A DNA stretch of 64,000 nucleotides, from NCBI RefSeq assembly GCF_031143425.1, contig NC_090448.1, forward strand, positions 528,692,313 through 528,756,312, written 5' to 3'. Source of the DNA: Pleurodeles waltl (lineage: Eukaryota > Chordata > Amphibia > Caudata > Salamandridae). Every line of letters starts with the position of its first letter. Position 1 is the first letter of the stretch. Shown in pieces: positions 10,868 to 23,622 of the stretch. A program made the translations under genes and the position numbers. Below the pieces are notes generated by a model. That model did no database searches, had not been told where the DNA came from, and saw only the letters and a list, made by a program, of their open reading frames with translations.

Positions 10868-11460
10868 TGTTGGACCTGGCCCTTTTACAGGGTCATTCCC
10901 CAGACTTTTTGCTTTTGCCTCCTTATTTTTCTGACTTTGTTGGCTGACGTTTTGACTCTGAGCACTTTTTCACTGCTAACCAGTGCTAAAGTGCATGTGC
11001 TCTCTCTTACAAATTTGGTATGATTGGATTCTACCTGATTGGCATATTTAATTTACCTATAAGTCCCTTGTAAAGTGGAATCCCTATACCCAGGGCCTCT
11101 AAATTAAATGCTACTAGTGGGCCTGCAGCGCTGCTTGCGCCACGCACTGAAGTAGCCTGTCAAACCTATCTAAGGCCTGCTAGCACAGAGCCTGTGTGCG
11201 CAGTTTCCTGCCACAGGGACCTGGCATCTTAATTTACTTGCCAGGCCCAGAACTCCCCTTTTACTACATGTAAGTCACCCCTAAGGTACGCCCTAGCTAG
11301 CCCTTTAGGCAGGGTGCCATGTATGTAGAAGGCAGGACATGTGCCATGTTGCGTGGCCTGTACTGGTAGTGACAAACAGCCTAACTTGGTGTCTCACTAC
11401 TGTGAGTGCTGCCCTCTCATAGGATTACATTGGAAATGCCCTGCCTTATGTGTAAGGGGT

Positions 11461-14435
11461 TGTAGGAAAGTACCATCTTGCCTGGCATGTTAATCCCATA
11501 TTTCACTGTATATATGTTGTTTTAGTCTGTGTCACTTGGACCCTGCCAGGCAGGGTCCCAGTGCTCATAAGTGTGCCCTGTATGTGTTCCCTGTGTGATG
11601 ACTAACTGCCTCACTGAGGCTCTGCTAACCAGAACCTCAGTGGTTCTGCTCTCTCTGCTTTCCAAATTGTCACTAACAGGCTAGTGACCAATTTCACCAA
11701 TTCACATTGGCATACTGGAACACCCTTCTAATTCCCTAGTATATGGTAGTGAGGTACCCAGGGTATTGGGGTTCCAGGAGATCCCTATGGGCTGCAGCAT
11801 TTCTTTTGCCACCCATAGGGAGATCTGACTATTCTTACACAGGCCTGCCAGTGCAGCCTGAGTGAAATAACGTCCACGTTATTTCACAGCCATTTACCAC
11901 TGCACTTAAGTAACTTATAAGTCACCTGTATGTCTAACCTTCACCTGGTGAAGGTTGGGTGCAAAGTTACTTCGTGTGTGGGCACCCTGGCACTAGCCAA
12001 GGTGCCCCCACATTGTTCAGGGCAAATTCCCCGGACTTTGTGAGTGTGGGGACACCATTACACGTGTGCACTATACATAGGTCACTACCTATGTATAGCG
12101 TCACAATGGTAACGCCGAACATGGCCATGTAACATGTCTAAGATCATGGAATTGTGGCATTGGGGAGACAATTCCATGATCCCCTGGGTCTCTAGCACAG
12201 AACCCGGGTACTGCCAAACTGCCTTTCCGGGGTCTCCACTGCAGCTGCTGCTGCTGCCAACCCCTCAGACAGGTTTCTGCCCTCCTGGGGTCCAGGCAGG
12301 CCTGGCCCAGGAAGGCAGAACAAAGGACTTCCTCTGAGAGAGGGTGTTACACCCTCTCCCTTTGGAAATAGGTGTCAGGGCTGGGTAGGAGTAGCCTCCC
12401 CCAGCCTCTGGAAATGCTTTGATGGGCACAGATGGTGCCCATCTCTGCATAAGCCAGTCTACACCGGTTCAGGGATCCCCCAGCCCTGCTCTGGCACGAA
12501 ACTGGACAAAGGAAAGGGGAGTGACCACTCCCCTGACCTGCACCTCCCAGGGGAGGTGCCCAGAGCTCCTCCAGTGTGTCCCAGACCTCTGCCATCTTGG
12601 ATTCAGAGGTGTACTGGCACACTGGACTGCTCTGAGTGGCCAGGGCCAGCAGGTGACGTCAGAGACTCCTTCTGATAGGCTCTTACCTTTCTTACTAGCC
12701 TATCCTCCTTCCTAGGTAGCCAAACCTCCTTTTCTGGCTATTTAGGGTCTCTGCTTTGGGGAATTCTTCAGATACCGAATGCAAGAGCTCACCAGAGTTC
12801 CTCTGCATCTCCCTATTCACCTTCTGCCAAAGGATCGACCGCTGACTGCTCAGGACGCCTGCAAAACCGCAACAAAGTAGCAAAGACGACTACTGCAACC
12901 TTGTATCGCTTCATCCTGCCGGCTTTCTCGCCTGTTTCCTGATGGTGCATGCTCTGAGGGTAGCCTGCCTCCTTCTTGCACCAGGAGCTCTGAAGAAATC
13001 TCCCGTGGGTCGACGAAATCTTCCCCCTGCAACCGCAGGCAACAAAAGACTGCATCACTGGTCCTCTGGGTCCCCTCTCAGCACGACGAGCGTGGTACCT
13101 GGAACTCAGCAACTCTGTCCAAGTGACTCCCACAGTCCTGTGACGCTTCAGTCCAAGTTTGGTAGAGCTAAGTCCTTGCCTCCCCACACTAGACTGCATT
13201 GCTGGGTGCCGCGTGATTTGCAGCTGCTCTGGCTCCTGTGCACTCTTCCAGGATTTCCTTCGTGCACAGCCAAGCCTGAGTCCCCGACACTTTAACCTGC
13301 AGTGCACAACCTTCTGAGTTGTCCTCTGGCGTTGTGGGACTCCCTTTTGTGACTTCGCGTGGACTCCGGTTCACTCCTCTTCCAAGTGCCTGTTCTGGTA
13401 CTTCTGTGGGTGCTGCCTGCTTCTGTGAGGGCTCCCTGACTTGCTGGGCGCCCCCTCTGTCTCCTCATCCAAGTGGCAACATCCTGGTCCCTCCTGGGCC
13501 ACAGCAGCGTCCAAAAACCCTAACCGCGACCCTTGCAGCTAGCAAGGCTTGTTTGCGGTCTTTCTGCGTGGGAACACCTCTGCAAGCTTCTTCACAACGT
13601 GAGACATCCATCCTCCAAAGGGGAAGTTCCTAGTCCTCTTCGTTCTTGCAAAACACCAAGCTTCTTCCATCCGGTGGCAGCTTCCTTGCACCCTCAGCTG
13701 GCATTTCCTGGGCTCCTGCCCACTCTCGACACTGTCGCGACTCTTGGACTTGGTCCCCTTGTCTTACAGGTACTCAGGTCCGGAAATCCACTGTTGTTGC
13801 ATTGCTGGTGTTGGTTTTCCTTGCAGAATCCCCCTATCACGACTTCTGTGCTCTCTGGGGGTTGTAGGTGCACTTTACACCTACCTTACAGGGTCTTGGG
13901 GTGGGCTATTTTTCTAATCCTCCCTGTTTTCTTACAGTCCCAGCGACCCTCTACAAGCTCACATAGGTTTGGGGTCCATTCGTGGTTCGCATTCCACTTT
14001 TGGAGTATATGGTTTGTGTTGCCCCTATACCTATTTGCTCCTTTTGCAATCTACTGTAACTCTACACTGCTTGCATTACTTCCTTTTGCTATTACTGCAT
14101 ATTTTTGGTATTGTGTACATATATCTTGTGTATATTTCTCATCCTCATACTGAGGGTACTCACTGAGATACTTTTCCCATATTGTCATAAAAAATAAAGT
14201 ACCTTTATTTTTAGTATATCTGTGTATTGTGTTTTCTTATATTGTGCATATGACACCAGTTGTATAGTAGGAGCTTTGCATGTCTCCTAGTTCAGCCTAA
14301 GCTGCTCTGCTATAGCTACCTTCTATCAGCCTAAGCTGCTAGAAACACCTCTTCTACACTAATAAGGGATAACTGGACCTGGCACAAGGTGTAAATACCT
14401 CTGGTACCCACTACAAGCCAGGCCAGCCTCCTACA
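11461..14435 (+). mobile_element. solo LTR, family C, 2975 bp
   Basis: It begins TGTAGGAAAGTACC and ends CCAGCCTCCTACA, with a perfect 5-bp target duplication GGGGT (11456-11460 and 14436-14440). At 2975 bp it is very long for an LTR. A TATA-like ctatttagggtctct lies near 12740. The middle third is C-rich with scattered ORFs that show no domains. AATAAA at 14193-14198 gives plus-strand polarity. The plus-strand ORF 13533-14153 (206 codons) is not supported as a gene. This is the youngest member of the three-level nest ERV LTR > family B > family C. Confidence 0.88.
14191..14211 (+). terminator. LTR polyadenylation signal in a perfect hairpin
   Basis: AATAAA (14193-14198) sits in the left arm of a 9-bp perfect inverted repeat (AAAATAAAG / CTTTATTTT) with a 3-nt TAC loop. 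It lies about 240 bp before the end of the family C LTR, as expected for the LTR R region. Confidence 0.65.
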
Positions 14436-15289
14436 GGGGTATTGTCTGATTTATGAGGGGTAGCGTAGGCATGTTTGGTATGGTTGTGACAGTAATAAAA
14501 AATACACCTACACCAGTAAGCAGCATTTCTTACCACTATCACAGAAATGCCACTTCTAGAAAGTGCGCATTTATGTGTGCTTATAACTTTGGTGTTTTGC
14601 AGCTTGTCTCCAATCAACGTCTGGGCAGACTGACAGTTGGGGCTTTGTGCATACTTCTCAGACAGCCTGAACACAGGGAGGGTGGAGGTGACAGAGGTGC
14701 ATCTACATATTGTAAAGCCTTCCTGGGCTGAGAGAAGGGAGAGGCGGGGGACACCTGCATTTGTAAAGACTGTGCCCTGGCCTCACACAATAGGGTCCTT
14801 AACCCCCCACTGATGTTTGGAGCCTGTACTGAAAGGAGAGAGGGGGCATTCCCAGAACCAGTTGTAACTGGCTGGAACCTCCTCTCCCTACCATTGAAAA
14901 ACACTGTAAGAACTGACTATAAGTACAGGGGAATTTTCCCCACAATTTGAACATTCTTGGAACTTTAAACTACACAGAACGCTGATGAATGGACTCACCA
15001 GGAAACCACCTTGGACTGCTGCTTTTGTGCTGACCTGTGACCTGCCTGGTCACTAGGAGGAACTGCCACCATCTGCACCCCTTGTGCTGGCCTGTAGCTG
15101 GGCCCACCAGCCCTGTGCACCTTCTTGTTTTGGTTTGCTTCCTGGGGCAGGGTGCTGTGGCCCCTCACCCCTGCAAACCCTCTGTACAACGTTTCCCACA
15201 GCGGTTTTCCAAAGTTGCTCTTTTTATTTCTAAAGAAAATTCACTGCCGCAGCCCAGGCTGCTGATTTAAGCTAGCTCTGTGTGAAGCG

Positions 15290-15965
15290 CTTTATTTGGA
15301 GCCCCTAGCGCTCCCCACGGCGCCTCTGCCTGTGATAATCACCGCCGCAGCCCGGGCGCCACATTTGGGACTGAGGCGTGAGGATCGCGCTGTCTCCAGT
15401 GCCCCGGGGCACTTCCTGAATCCAAAGAAAGGAGCTGGGCCGCTCCTATTGTGCCCCCGGGTGACGCGCGCTTTACGGAGCGCCCCCGGGGCACGCGACA
15501 GCCCTAACTCTGAGCTGCCTCCCTCGAGGACGAGGGATGGCAGCAGTGCGGCTTGCGCACCAGATCGGGTGCGGCCGCAGAAGGGAGCAGACCAGGAGCC
15601 TCAACAGAGGCCCCTGCTCCCTCTACCCCCTTTGGGCAGCCGCACCACGGACAAGGGCGGCTGCCCCCCCTTTTCACGCAGGACACAGGGAGAAACGGGA
15701 GTTCCCTTCTCCCCGGTCACTGCCCGAGGGGCGCGATCGCCCCCCCCTTTGTGGATCTTTTTGGTGCTTTGGGCCCCCCTCCCCTGTCGGAGAGGCCACT
15801 AGAGGCCAGGGGGCCCCCACAATGATCGCGGCTCCCCGGAGGGGCCCATTCCTTTTCCCAGTAGGGAGGGTGCAGATCGCCCTCTCTCCCAGGAGACCGG
15901 CGAGGCCCCCGTTTTCCGCGCATAGGAGCGCCGGGGGCCCCCATACTCCTCCTTAGGCTCTGGAA
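15290..15965. other. GC- and CpG-rich block inside the family B LTR
   Basis: The sequence is strikingly richer in G, C and CpG than its surroundings, with many CGC/GCG and long C runs. ORFs are open on both strands because stops are rare, with no domain in any. In related long LTRs the region downstream of the promoter is also C-rich, so this may be an LTR leader. It could equally be a separate insert. Confidence 0.5.
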
Positions 15966-16623
15966 GTGCCTCTTCCACCATAAATCAGGTACTCTTTAGA
16001 AAATCTAGGCTCTAGGAGCCTAATACAAACTTACAGATGTTTGCTATTTCCTACCTGTTTACTGGTGATACATATATGTGCTAATGTTCCTTTTCTAGGC
16101 ATGTCTAGCTGATATGTATGTATATGACTTGTTGTATATTCTCTAATGTTCCTTTTACGGGTATTTAGGAATTGTTCATGACAAGTGCATATACCTTTTA
16201 CTATAATTCCTGACTACTGCTTATGTTGCAGAATCCTGAGTACTTACGTGTTCTAATGTGACAACTGCATATTCCTGCAGAGTATTAGTGACTTGTGTAA
16301 CAGTCTGACAACTGCTAAGGTAGCAGGGTATTACTTACGTGTAATGTTGGTCTAATTATGTTTTGTGCACTACAGATTATTTTTACATAGCTCAGTGTTG
16401 TGTTTACTTTGTGGTGTGTTTTTTGCGTCACGTGTGTTGTGTGTTGTGCAAACGCTTTACACCTTGCCTCCAGGTTAAGCCTGACTTCTCGTGCCAAGCT
16501 ACGAAGGGGGTGAGCAGGGGTTATCTTGGACGTGTAACTCCCAAGCCCTGACTAGAGTGGGTAGGTTCTGCCCGGTTGAGATGCATACCCTAGCCAACCA
16601 GAAACCCCATTTCTAACAGTAAG

Positions 16624-19600
16624 GATGCGTATTGTCATTTTAGATAGCAAAGCATGAGACTAAACTTCTACCATGTTTACCGGCACTGTACCAGACTGAA
16701 GCCTTGACTGAAGCACAAGGTGAGCAAGAATGCATTGTTTGAGAACACAGTGCTGAACTAAGATAAACAGTGTGATAGAAAGAAATAAAACAGGACCGTG
16801 AAACTGGTTATTGTAAAATAACAGTGCGAGGCTGAATAAAATGTATCTAGGGCAAAGTGGACAGAGGCCTAATATGTTAACCTAACGTGCATGAAGCTAT
16901 ATTCAAAATGGCTACACTACAGGATATTTAGCTTACTCATTTCCCTTTGTGCTGCATCATTGTGGACCCTCCTTAAGTTTCCACTTTGTCTTTGCTCTCA
17001 CACTATGGATGTTCTTTTGACTATTAGTGGACTTTAATAAGGAAAAAAAGGTTGGAACTTCTGCTAGGACCTGCACTTTCTTCTCTTTTCAGATGGGAGC
17101 TCTTTTTTTCATCCTGTCAGTCCTCTTTTCACCCTGTAGCCTGATCCTGTGTAACGCTGTACTTCGTCTCTCCATATCTTGAAGTTTGCTTATTCACTCT
17201 AGGAGTTACTATCCCTTCTTGTTCTGTCTTCTATTGTCCTCTTGGTTTCCCATTTCTACTTCTTTCAAGTAGCCCAAAGTCATGTGGGTCTTCCAGTCAC
17301 AACTATAAGCCCCAGAATGAAATAGGATAATTAGCCAGAGGCTGAAGATACTGTATAGATATGGGGCCACTTGGCTCTCATGATTTGACCCTCCACCCCT
17401 TTTCATCTCCTGTCCCATCTCTTCTTCGCTCTCATTTCAGTCTCTCTCCCTAGCCCTCCCTGAATCTGTCTCCTCTCAACTCTCTCCATCCTTTCTTACC
17501 GACAGCTTTTCCGTTCTCTCTAACTTCCCACTTTGTAGATGCCTTTTCCTCCTTCCACAACGCTCTCTTCTCCCAGCACCCTTTCTTCCAACTGATGTAT
17601 CTGGCCTCCAAACTAGAGGTTCAAAGGTCAATTAAACTACCAAAAAAGGACCAGCCCCATACTTAACAATTAAAGGTGGCTTCTGTGTTATTATATCTAG
17701 GGGCAGCACTAGTATCTGTCCACACCTGACTACTGAAGGCTCTCAACATTTTGGTCTAGATTATATAGATCATGCTTATAAGCATGCACAAGGATTACAG
17801 AGAATTGAGGACCAGGCATTTTTAAAGAGTTACTAAGAAGCTGTGCAACATTTTAAAGTTCTGGATAGTGCCTACTGATATTCATTGATTCCAGGTAAGT
17901 GAGTAATAAGTGGACGAGCTATCAAAGTTGGCTGTGCATACCCGGTGCACTGGTGGGAAAAAAACACCCAAACGTGGATCCCGGGCTCACTTTGCCACTG
18001 GAACCAAGCTATAGGTGGCTGAAGAGCCTGAACTAGGGCAAAACCGGTCCTAGGTTGCTTGTGTTCCATTTCAGGGAATACCTGGCCTGGTAGTTCAGAC
18101 TGGAGTGTTCCCATGAGCAGCAGGGTCATGACTGATTTGTATATTGCTGGGCCCAAACTGAGGTAGTATGGTGGGGGGAGAAACGATAGCTTGGGTTGCT
18201 GCCTGAGCGATCGCCAGTGGCTAAGATTAATTCAAGCACTTCATCCATCACTTTATTGTTTTTGCATGGTAATGTAGACCATTATGTAAAGGAATTTAAA
18301 GACCAAGGGAGAAGGTCCCCTTGGTACACCTAAAACTCAAGTAGCAGCGGTCATGGCTGTGCCAATACAGCCAAGGAAAACTGAAGCAGTATTCAGTAAT
18401 CGAGGCTATCCTGTTACGCACAGCCTTTTCACAACTGTGCAGTATCCGGATGTGTTGTTATGAGCTTGTGATTTGAGTTAGTCAATATCCCAATTCCCAT
18501 TGTAATGATATTTCCAGGTGCTAAAGGAGAAAATGTAGGTAGGGTTTTTGGATTGAGGCAACAGTTAATCACTAGGGCAATAGTTCCAAACAGGTCTGTG
18601 TAAAAGGATACTCTGAATGGGCTGCACTTTACATGATCAACTAACGCTTTGAACAGTGGAAGAAAACGGACGGTTCTTTACTGCATCTGCCGTGATGTAC
18701 TTCCTGAAGACTTGTTGCAGGCTTGCCAGTCCGTGTACGAGCCTTCTGTTAAAATGACACGGATAGCGACATTACCCAAGCTTTTTCCATGCCATTGATT
18801 AAGAAGACCACGCCAAAGTCGTGGGAACAGTTGAAGGTATAGTGTTGTCTTCAGTTCTGTCTAGTTCAGCTAATTATTTTTGGGAAATAGAAATAATATC
18901 GCGACCTGATTTCCACCTCCCACTAATGGATGGGATGCCATGGCTCACCTCTGTGTTCTGATCACAACATTAATGTACGCCTTACGATAGAACGAAGGAT
19001 AACCCCACATGAACCAGCGGAACAGCCCGTGCTGTTCACTATCTCCTTTTATCCTATTATTATGAACAACAAACAGCTATGTACCGCCTCCCCAGGGATT
19101 GCTAGTTCTGACTTTACAGCAAGGTTTAATCTTCACCTAACTATGCCAAAATCACCTCTAGTAGCTGTTCTCTCTGGTCACTGCATGGTGCCATTTGCGC
19201 TGTGTGTGTGTGTGTTTTTATTTTTATTTTTATTTTTTACAGCATGTAACTAAGTACTGATGCTAAATCTAAGCATGATATAGCCGGAGTCTCGCTGAGT
19301 TTTGTTTGTAACTCCGCTGTATTCCGCGCAGTCAAATCCTGCAAGTCCTGCCCACCCCGAATACTAACCTGATTGAGCCAGCCTTCTTGTTTCCACAAAT
19401 ACAAATTTACAGTTCTCAAAGTTGCCAGAGGACTAACCCAATACCAAAGATGGCGGGCCTATATTTTGTGGACTGTGACTGGGAGTGAACAACAGAATTG
19501 AACTGAAGCTGAACTGAGAGACCACAACAACCTAACACTCATTCTCACTTAAAAAAAGGCCTAAAGTTTGTAACCGTAGTAGAGTCCAGAGCCTTTTTGG

Positions 19601-19755
19601 TGCAGGTGCATATAGACACACAAATCCTGGACATTCTGAAATGGCTGTTAGCACAGAAGAACAGATACCAACGGGATGGGCTAAAGTCTGTAGACCAGTT
19701 TCTGTATCTCACAAACTGTTACAACTACTGACACTGTAATGTTTGATATGATCTT
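16624..19755. other. no gene seen
   Basis: About 3.1 kb without a supportable gene. The first few hundred bases probably continue the retroviral LTR interrupted at 10867. The rest shows only short low-complexity tracts, such as C/T-rich sequence around 17400-17560 and a (TTTTTA)n-like run at 19214-19238, and a small hairpin around 18301-18328. The upstream pol of the Gypsy relic at 19756 was not recognised here. Confidence 0.4.
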
Positions 19756-20375
19756 AGGATAAGACACCCAGGTGTATCGAAAGCCAAAGCCTGGGTACAA
19801 AGGTAATCTTTGTGGCCATCCTTGTCTTCAAATGTTTGTAGATATGAGTCATCTTGCCCCACCTGTGCCAAAGGGAAGAGTTCTGTGCTTCAGCCACGCT
19901 ATTGCCACAACCTTTATCTGTTACCCCCCTTCCTCAGAATCGGATGTCCAGGGATTTTTATGGTTGATATGCCAAAATGTAAAGGGAGCACAGCTGTCCC
20001 ACTGGTAGTGGAGCACTGGCCAAAAGTATTTCCTTACATTCATTACACACAGGCTTACAATAGACAAGTACCAAGACATGGTACGACTCCATGGAATTTT
20101 CAGAGATCTCATTGTAAACAGAGGCCCACAGTTCGCATCAAGGTTTTGGCCAGACTTCTGTAGAATCCTTGATATTGTTGCCAGGTTATCTACTTGGAGT
20201 TACCATCTGCAAATAGCGCCTCTGAAGTGGGCCACAGAACAATTTGTTTAATAGTTTGCAATGCAAAAGGAGCACTGGAGCAACATTCTGTGATTGGCTG
20301 AATTTGCACTCAAGAACTCTGAACTTGCTGCACTTGGAGTTCTCCATTCTTCTGCTTACATGAAAATCATCCCTT
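19756..20375 (+). pseudogene. Gypsy-type integrase remnant
   Basis: Switching among the three plus frames, an LTR-retrotransposon integrase can be followed. It runs RHPGVSKAKAWVQR then SLWPSLSSNVCRYESSCPTCAKGK (the HHCC zinc region), GIFMVDMPKC (catalytic Asp region), VRLHGIFRDLIVNRGPQFAS (second catalytic region, Asp replaced by Asn) and AEFALKNSELAALGV (C-terminal core). The CPTCAKGK and RGPQFAS blocks are typical of chromovirus/sushi-like Gypsy elements. Multiple stops and frameshifts and the Asp-to-Asn change make it dead. No matching LTR was assigned. Confidence 0.75.
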
Positions 20376-21299
20376 TGCCTACCATTTGAAATGCACTATA
20401 CCAACCCACTTCCAATGTTACCTGCATGCGGTGTTCATGAAGTGCACCAGCACCTCACTTAAGCCAAGAAGTTCAATGATATGCTGATTTTAATTACTCT
20501 TCTGCATCACCCTACACACTTAGGGCTAACTCCTGCCTCTCTTCTTGTTAGGTTCCTGGTGTATTTACCAGTCCTCCCAGTAATTGTCTACAAACTTGTT
20601 CTACAGTGGAAGCTCCATATCAGTTGCTCTCCTTAAAATGATGAAGACTGGGCAGAAGCCAGTCTTCTCTGGATTTAGGGATTGTTAATACATTGCTTAA
20701 TTTTAGATGGTGGTTGCTGGTGGGGGACACTGGCACATATTTTTGGGGACCAACGCTTATTTTTCGGCATTATTTATTTACTAAGCGCAAGAGACAGAAG
20801 TTACACAGATCAGGAAGATGAAGGAGGAGAAAGATGGCAAAACCATCACACGAGAGAAAGCAGAAGCCTGCAGGAGTGAGATAAATGGGGAGGGAGTGCC
20901 TGGAAGTGGATTAAAAAGGTAGTAGGTGGTTTTAAAACTACCAGCCTTGGTATTCGGCACAGTGATTTTATCTGCACCGGTGGCAGGCATCTGAGCAGGG
21001 CTTTGGCACCACATTTTTTATTTCAGAAATTAGGCACTGGGTTAGTGTTCTTGACCAGCAGCATAGGTTCTGTATGGCACCACAGATTTCCATTTTAATT
21101 AGCAGGTTCAGTGTTTCGAACTGAGAAACTCTTCTAGGACAGACACATAAGAAGACTGTAGTCATCAATCACAGGCCTTCTCCAAGGTGTCACAACCTAG
21201 GAGTACATATGGGTGATCTCCTTTTTTTTATAAGCAAGCAGCCTTCCCTTGAACTCTTTCAGAACCTGAGAAATTGGGGGTTTAGACGTAGGTCGTTAC
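20376..21299. other. no gene seen
   Basis: No recognisable coding or repeat structure apart from possible tail sequence of the Gypsy remnant. ORFs are short and lack domains. Confidence 0.4.
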
Positions 21300-23622
21300 T
21301 GTAAGAAATTGGGTTGTCATATGCAGTGGGTGGTTACCCACCTCAAGAAATAATCACAACCCTTGCTAGGGTGAACCCTCAAAACGACTAAACTAACATG
21401 AGCTCAGTCCCCTTTTAGCTATGGCACGGAGGAGACAGGTCCAACTTAGACATGATTATTGTTTTGTACTGCTTAAATACTTTACACATTACCCTAAGTG
21501 CAAAACAATAAAATCTCACACCGAATTAGACAGAGTAAAAATTAATAAACAATATGATAATGTCAAAAAGATATGTATTTTTAAAGTTTTAAATAGGAAT
21601 AGCACCAAGAATCACAGTGTCAATTATCGCTGTATACTGGGACCTGGGTGGAAGTTGAGACTGTCAGCGATGGACCATGGGTCGAATACACCAACAAAGT
21701 TCTTCCTAATCAAAGATTTTTCCTACTGACTCTGGGCTTGATTTATTAAATGACAGACGGTTTTAACTCCTGCAGGGCAACAAAGTAGGTTACATTCTTT
21801 TGCCCTGACAAATGTCCCCACCCGCCAAATTTAGAAATGACCGCCAAGCTGACGCTTGTTTTTAAAGCATTGGCAGGAATCACAGTCAAAGGGGTTCTTA
21901 GTAATGTTTTTGTCAAATGTGACACATGGCTCTGTCAATATTGAACGAGCCAGCCGTCAAGCTTTTTTTTTTTTTTTTTTAAACATCTTGAAGCATGATT
22001 TTCATTTTGAAAATGAAAATATGCCCCCTCTGCTATGGGTGTTATCTTCCGTGGCGAGGGGGGGGCTTTTTAAAAACAAATTATACTGCCCCTTTCCGCC
22101 AGGGTTCACCTGGTGATGACAAACAGTGAAAAATGGCTATATGTCCCTCCATGTAAATTAGGTGGTTGGACGTACAGTAATTCTCCAACGGCCCTTATTC
22201 TGCTGGGCCATCAGAGAAGTTTGGCCACGACGGAGACGGAGTGGTCTCCACTATGTCCAAACTGTGGTCCGCCCACAGTTAAATTGGGCAGATGGACCAT
22301 TATCTTGGCAGTAAGGATACTTGTCATGTTGACGGAGCTGCAATAAGGATACCCAGTTGTGGTGATGGATTATCCTTACTGCCAAAATATAAATCTGGCC
22401 CTATCTCCTTTAAGTCCCAACCCATCACAAAAGTACACTTCTAAAGACCCCCAGGACTTCAGGGGGACACTTAGAGACTCTATTCATGGCCCAGTTGCCA
22501 CTGGTTATCTGGGCAGTTGCAGGAAAGGTCTCTTGTAGCTTGTTGTTTCCCTGCAGGTTGAACAGGAAGTCAGCCTTATGACACTTAAAGTTCACCTGTT
22601 TGTCATGGGTACAAGAGGGAACAGGTCCAGTCCTTCAGGCCTCCTCTCAGGTCACAGCCAGTAGGTCTAGTCCACTTCTAGTCTTCCTCTGGCCCAATAG
22701 TATTCTGCAGCGGGTTCCTGGAGATGCCACATATATGCCTTGCATGGGATAGTAGGTGGAAATGAGTCCTGGGCATGCCCTAACCAATGAGATAAAAGTT
22801 CCAGAAACAAACCCTACCCATTTTGGGCATTTTCACAATGACAAAAGTCTTCTGCGACACTAAACTTGGGCTCTAAGGGTTAGGGTGTGTGTGGATAGTG
22901 TGCTATGTAATCTTAGTGCCTTCCAGCCTCTAACACTTAAATCCAGTTTGATGCAGCCACCGTTCCCACAATAGACCCAGAAACAGATGTCTGGTAGGAC
23001 AAAGGCAGGGTACTTTAGCAATCAAACAGTGAACATACAAGAATTGCCTTGGCATCATGTTTCCTGTCTTTCAAGTGCGTCCAAAGCGTTGTATGTAAAT
23101 CCCAGAGACATAGGTCTGGTAGGACAAAGCAGGGCCTTTCAGCAGACAGACAAAAATTGTCTTGGCATCCTGTGTTTTCCTTTCAAGTGTTGCATGTGGC
23201 TCAGCAGACCAGTCAAGCACGATGTGAGGGTGTCCTGTCTAAAGGAGACCCACAGTCCCCACGCTGTATATTCTGTGAGGTTCAGAAGTCTCCACTCCGC
23301 CCATTCAGGTCTGCATATTGTTTGTTTCAAGGAGGCATTTCCCCTCTTCTTCACACACCTATTCAAATGATAATCATTGGCTGGGTGAAGTTTGAGAACA
23401 AATGCAAACTTACATACAGGAACCTCATGCAGGGGAAAGGCACATTTTAGAGAAGTTCCTTTTCCTTCATATTTATTAAAACCCAACTTCACCATAGAAA
23501 GAATAGGATTTTTAACAACTATTAAAAGTATTTATTTTTTCAAGCAAGTTCTAGTACCGTGATACAGTTCAGTATTTGAATCTGCACTCTGGTTTTCTTT
23601 GTGGGCTAGCCAGTTTCCTACA
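21300..23622 (+). mobile_element. LTR-like element, family D, with a nested MITE-like insert
   Basis: It starts TGTAAGAAATTGGG and ends CCAGTTTCCTACA. The two ends are imperfect inverted matches (TGTARGAAAYTGG). The flanks GTTAC and GTGAA match only 3 of 5, so the target duplication is not convincing. It contains the DNA-transposon-like insert at 21734-22402, leaving about 1.65 kb. No coding domain. Solo-LTR status is probable rather than shown. Confidence 0.5.
21734..22402. mobile_element. MITE-like non-autonomous DNA transposon
   Basis: It starts GGGCTTGATTTATTAAAT and ends ATAAATCTGGCCC, giving terminal inverted repeats GGGCYWGATTTAT of about 13 bp with two mismatches. The interior holds a T-run (21964-21980) and no coding region. 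The target duplication is not clear, so the superfamily is not assigned. Confidence 0.5.

Larger units (their letters stand above)
10868..16618 (+). mobile_element. solo LTR, family B, carrying a nested solo LTR
   Basis: It starts TGTTGGACCTGGCCC and ends CCCCATTTCTAACA. The flanking 5-bp target duplication is perfect: GTAAG at 10863-10867 and 16619-16623. Subtracting the nested LTR and its duplicated target (11461-14440) leaves about 2.77 kb. A shorter relative lies at 30451-32056 and aligns through the nested insertion point, which gives a paralogous empty site. No coding domain is present, as expected for a solo LTR formed by LTR-LTR recombination. It lies inside the LTR of the retrovirus to its left, so it is younger than that element. 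Confidence 0.85.

Noticed and set aside
13533..14153. 206-codon plus-strand ORF
   Set aside because: Lies wholly within the solo LTR 11461-14435; composition follows the C-rich LTR and no domain is visible.
15296..15981. Several ORFs in the GC-rich block, possible CpG-island gene
   Set aside because: Open on both strands only because stops are scarce at high GC; no domain or splice sites and it sits inside an LTR.
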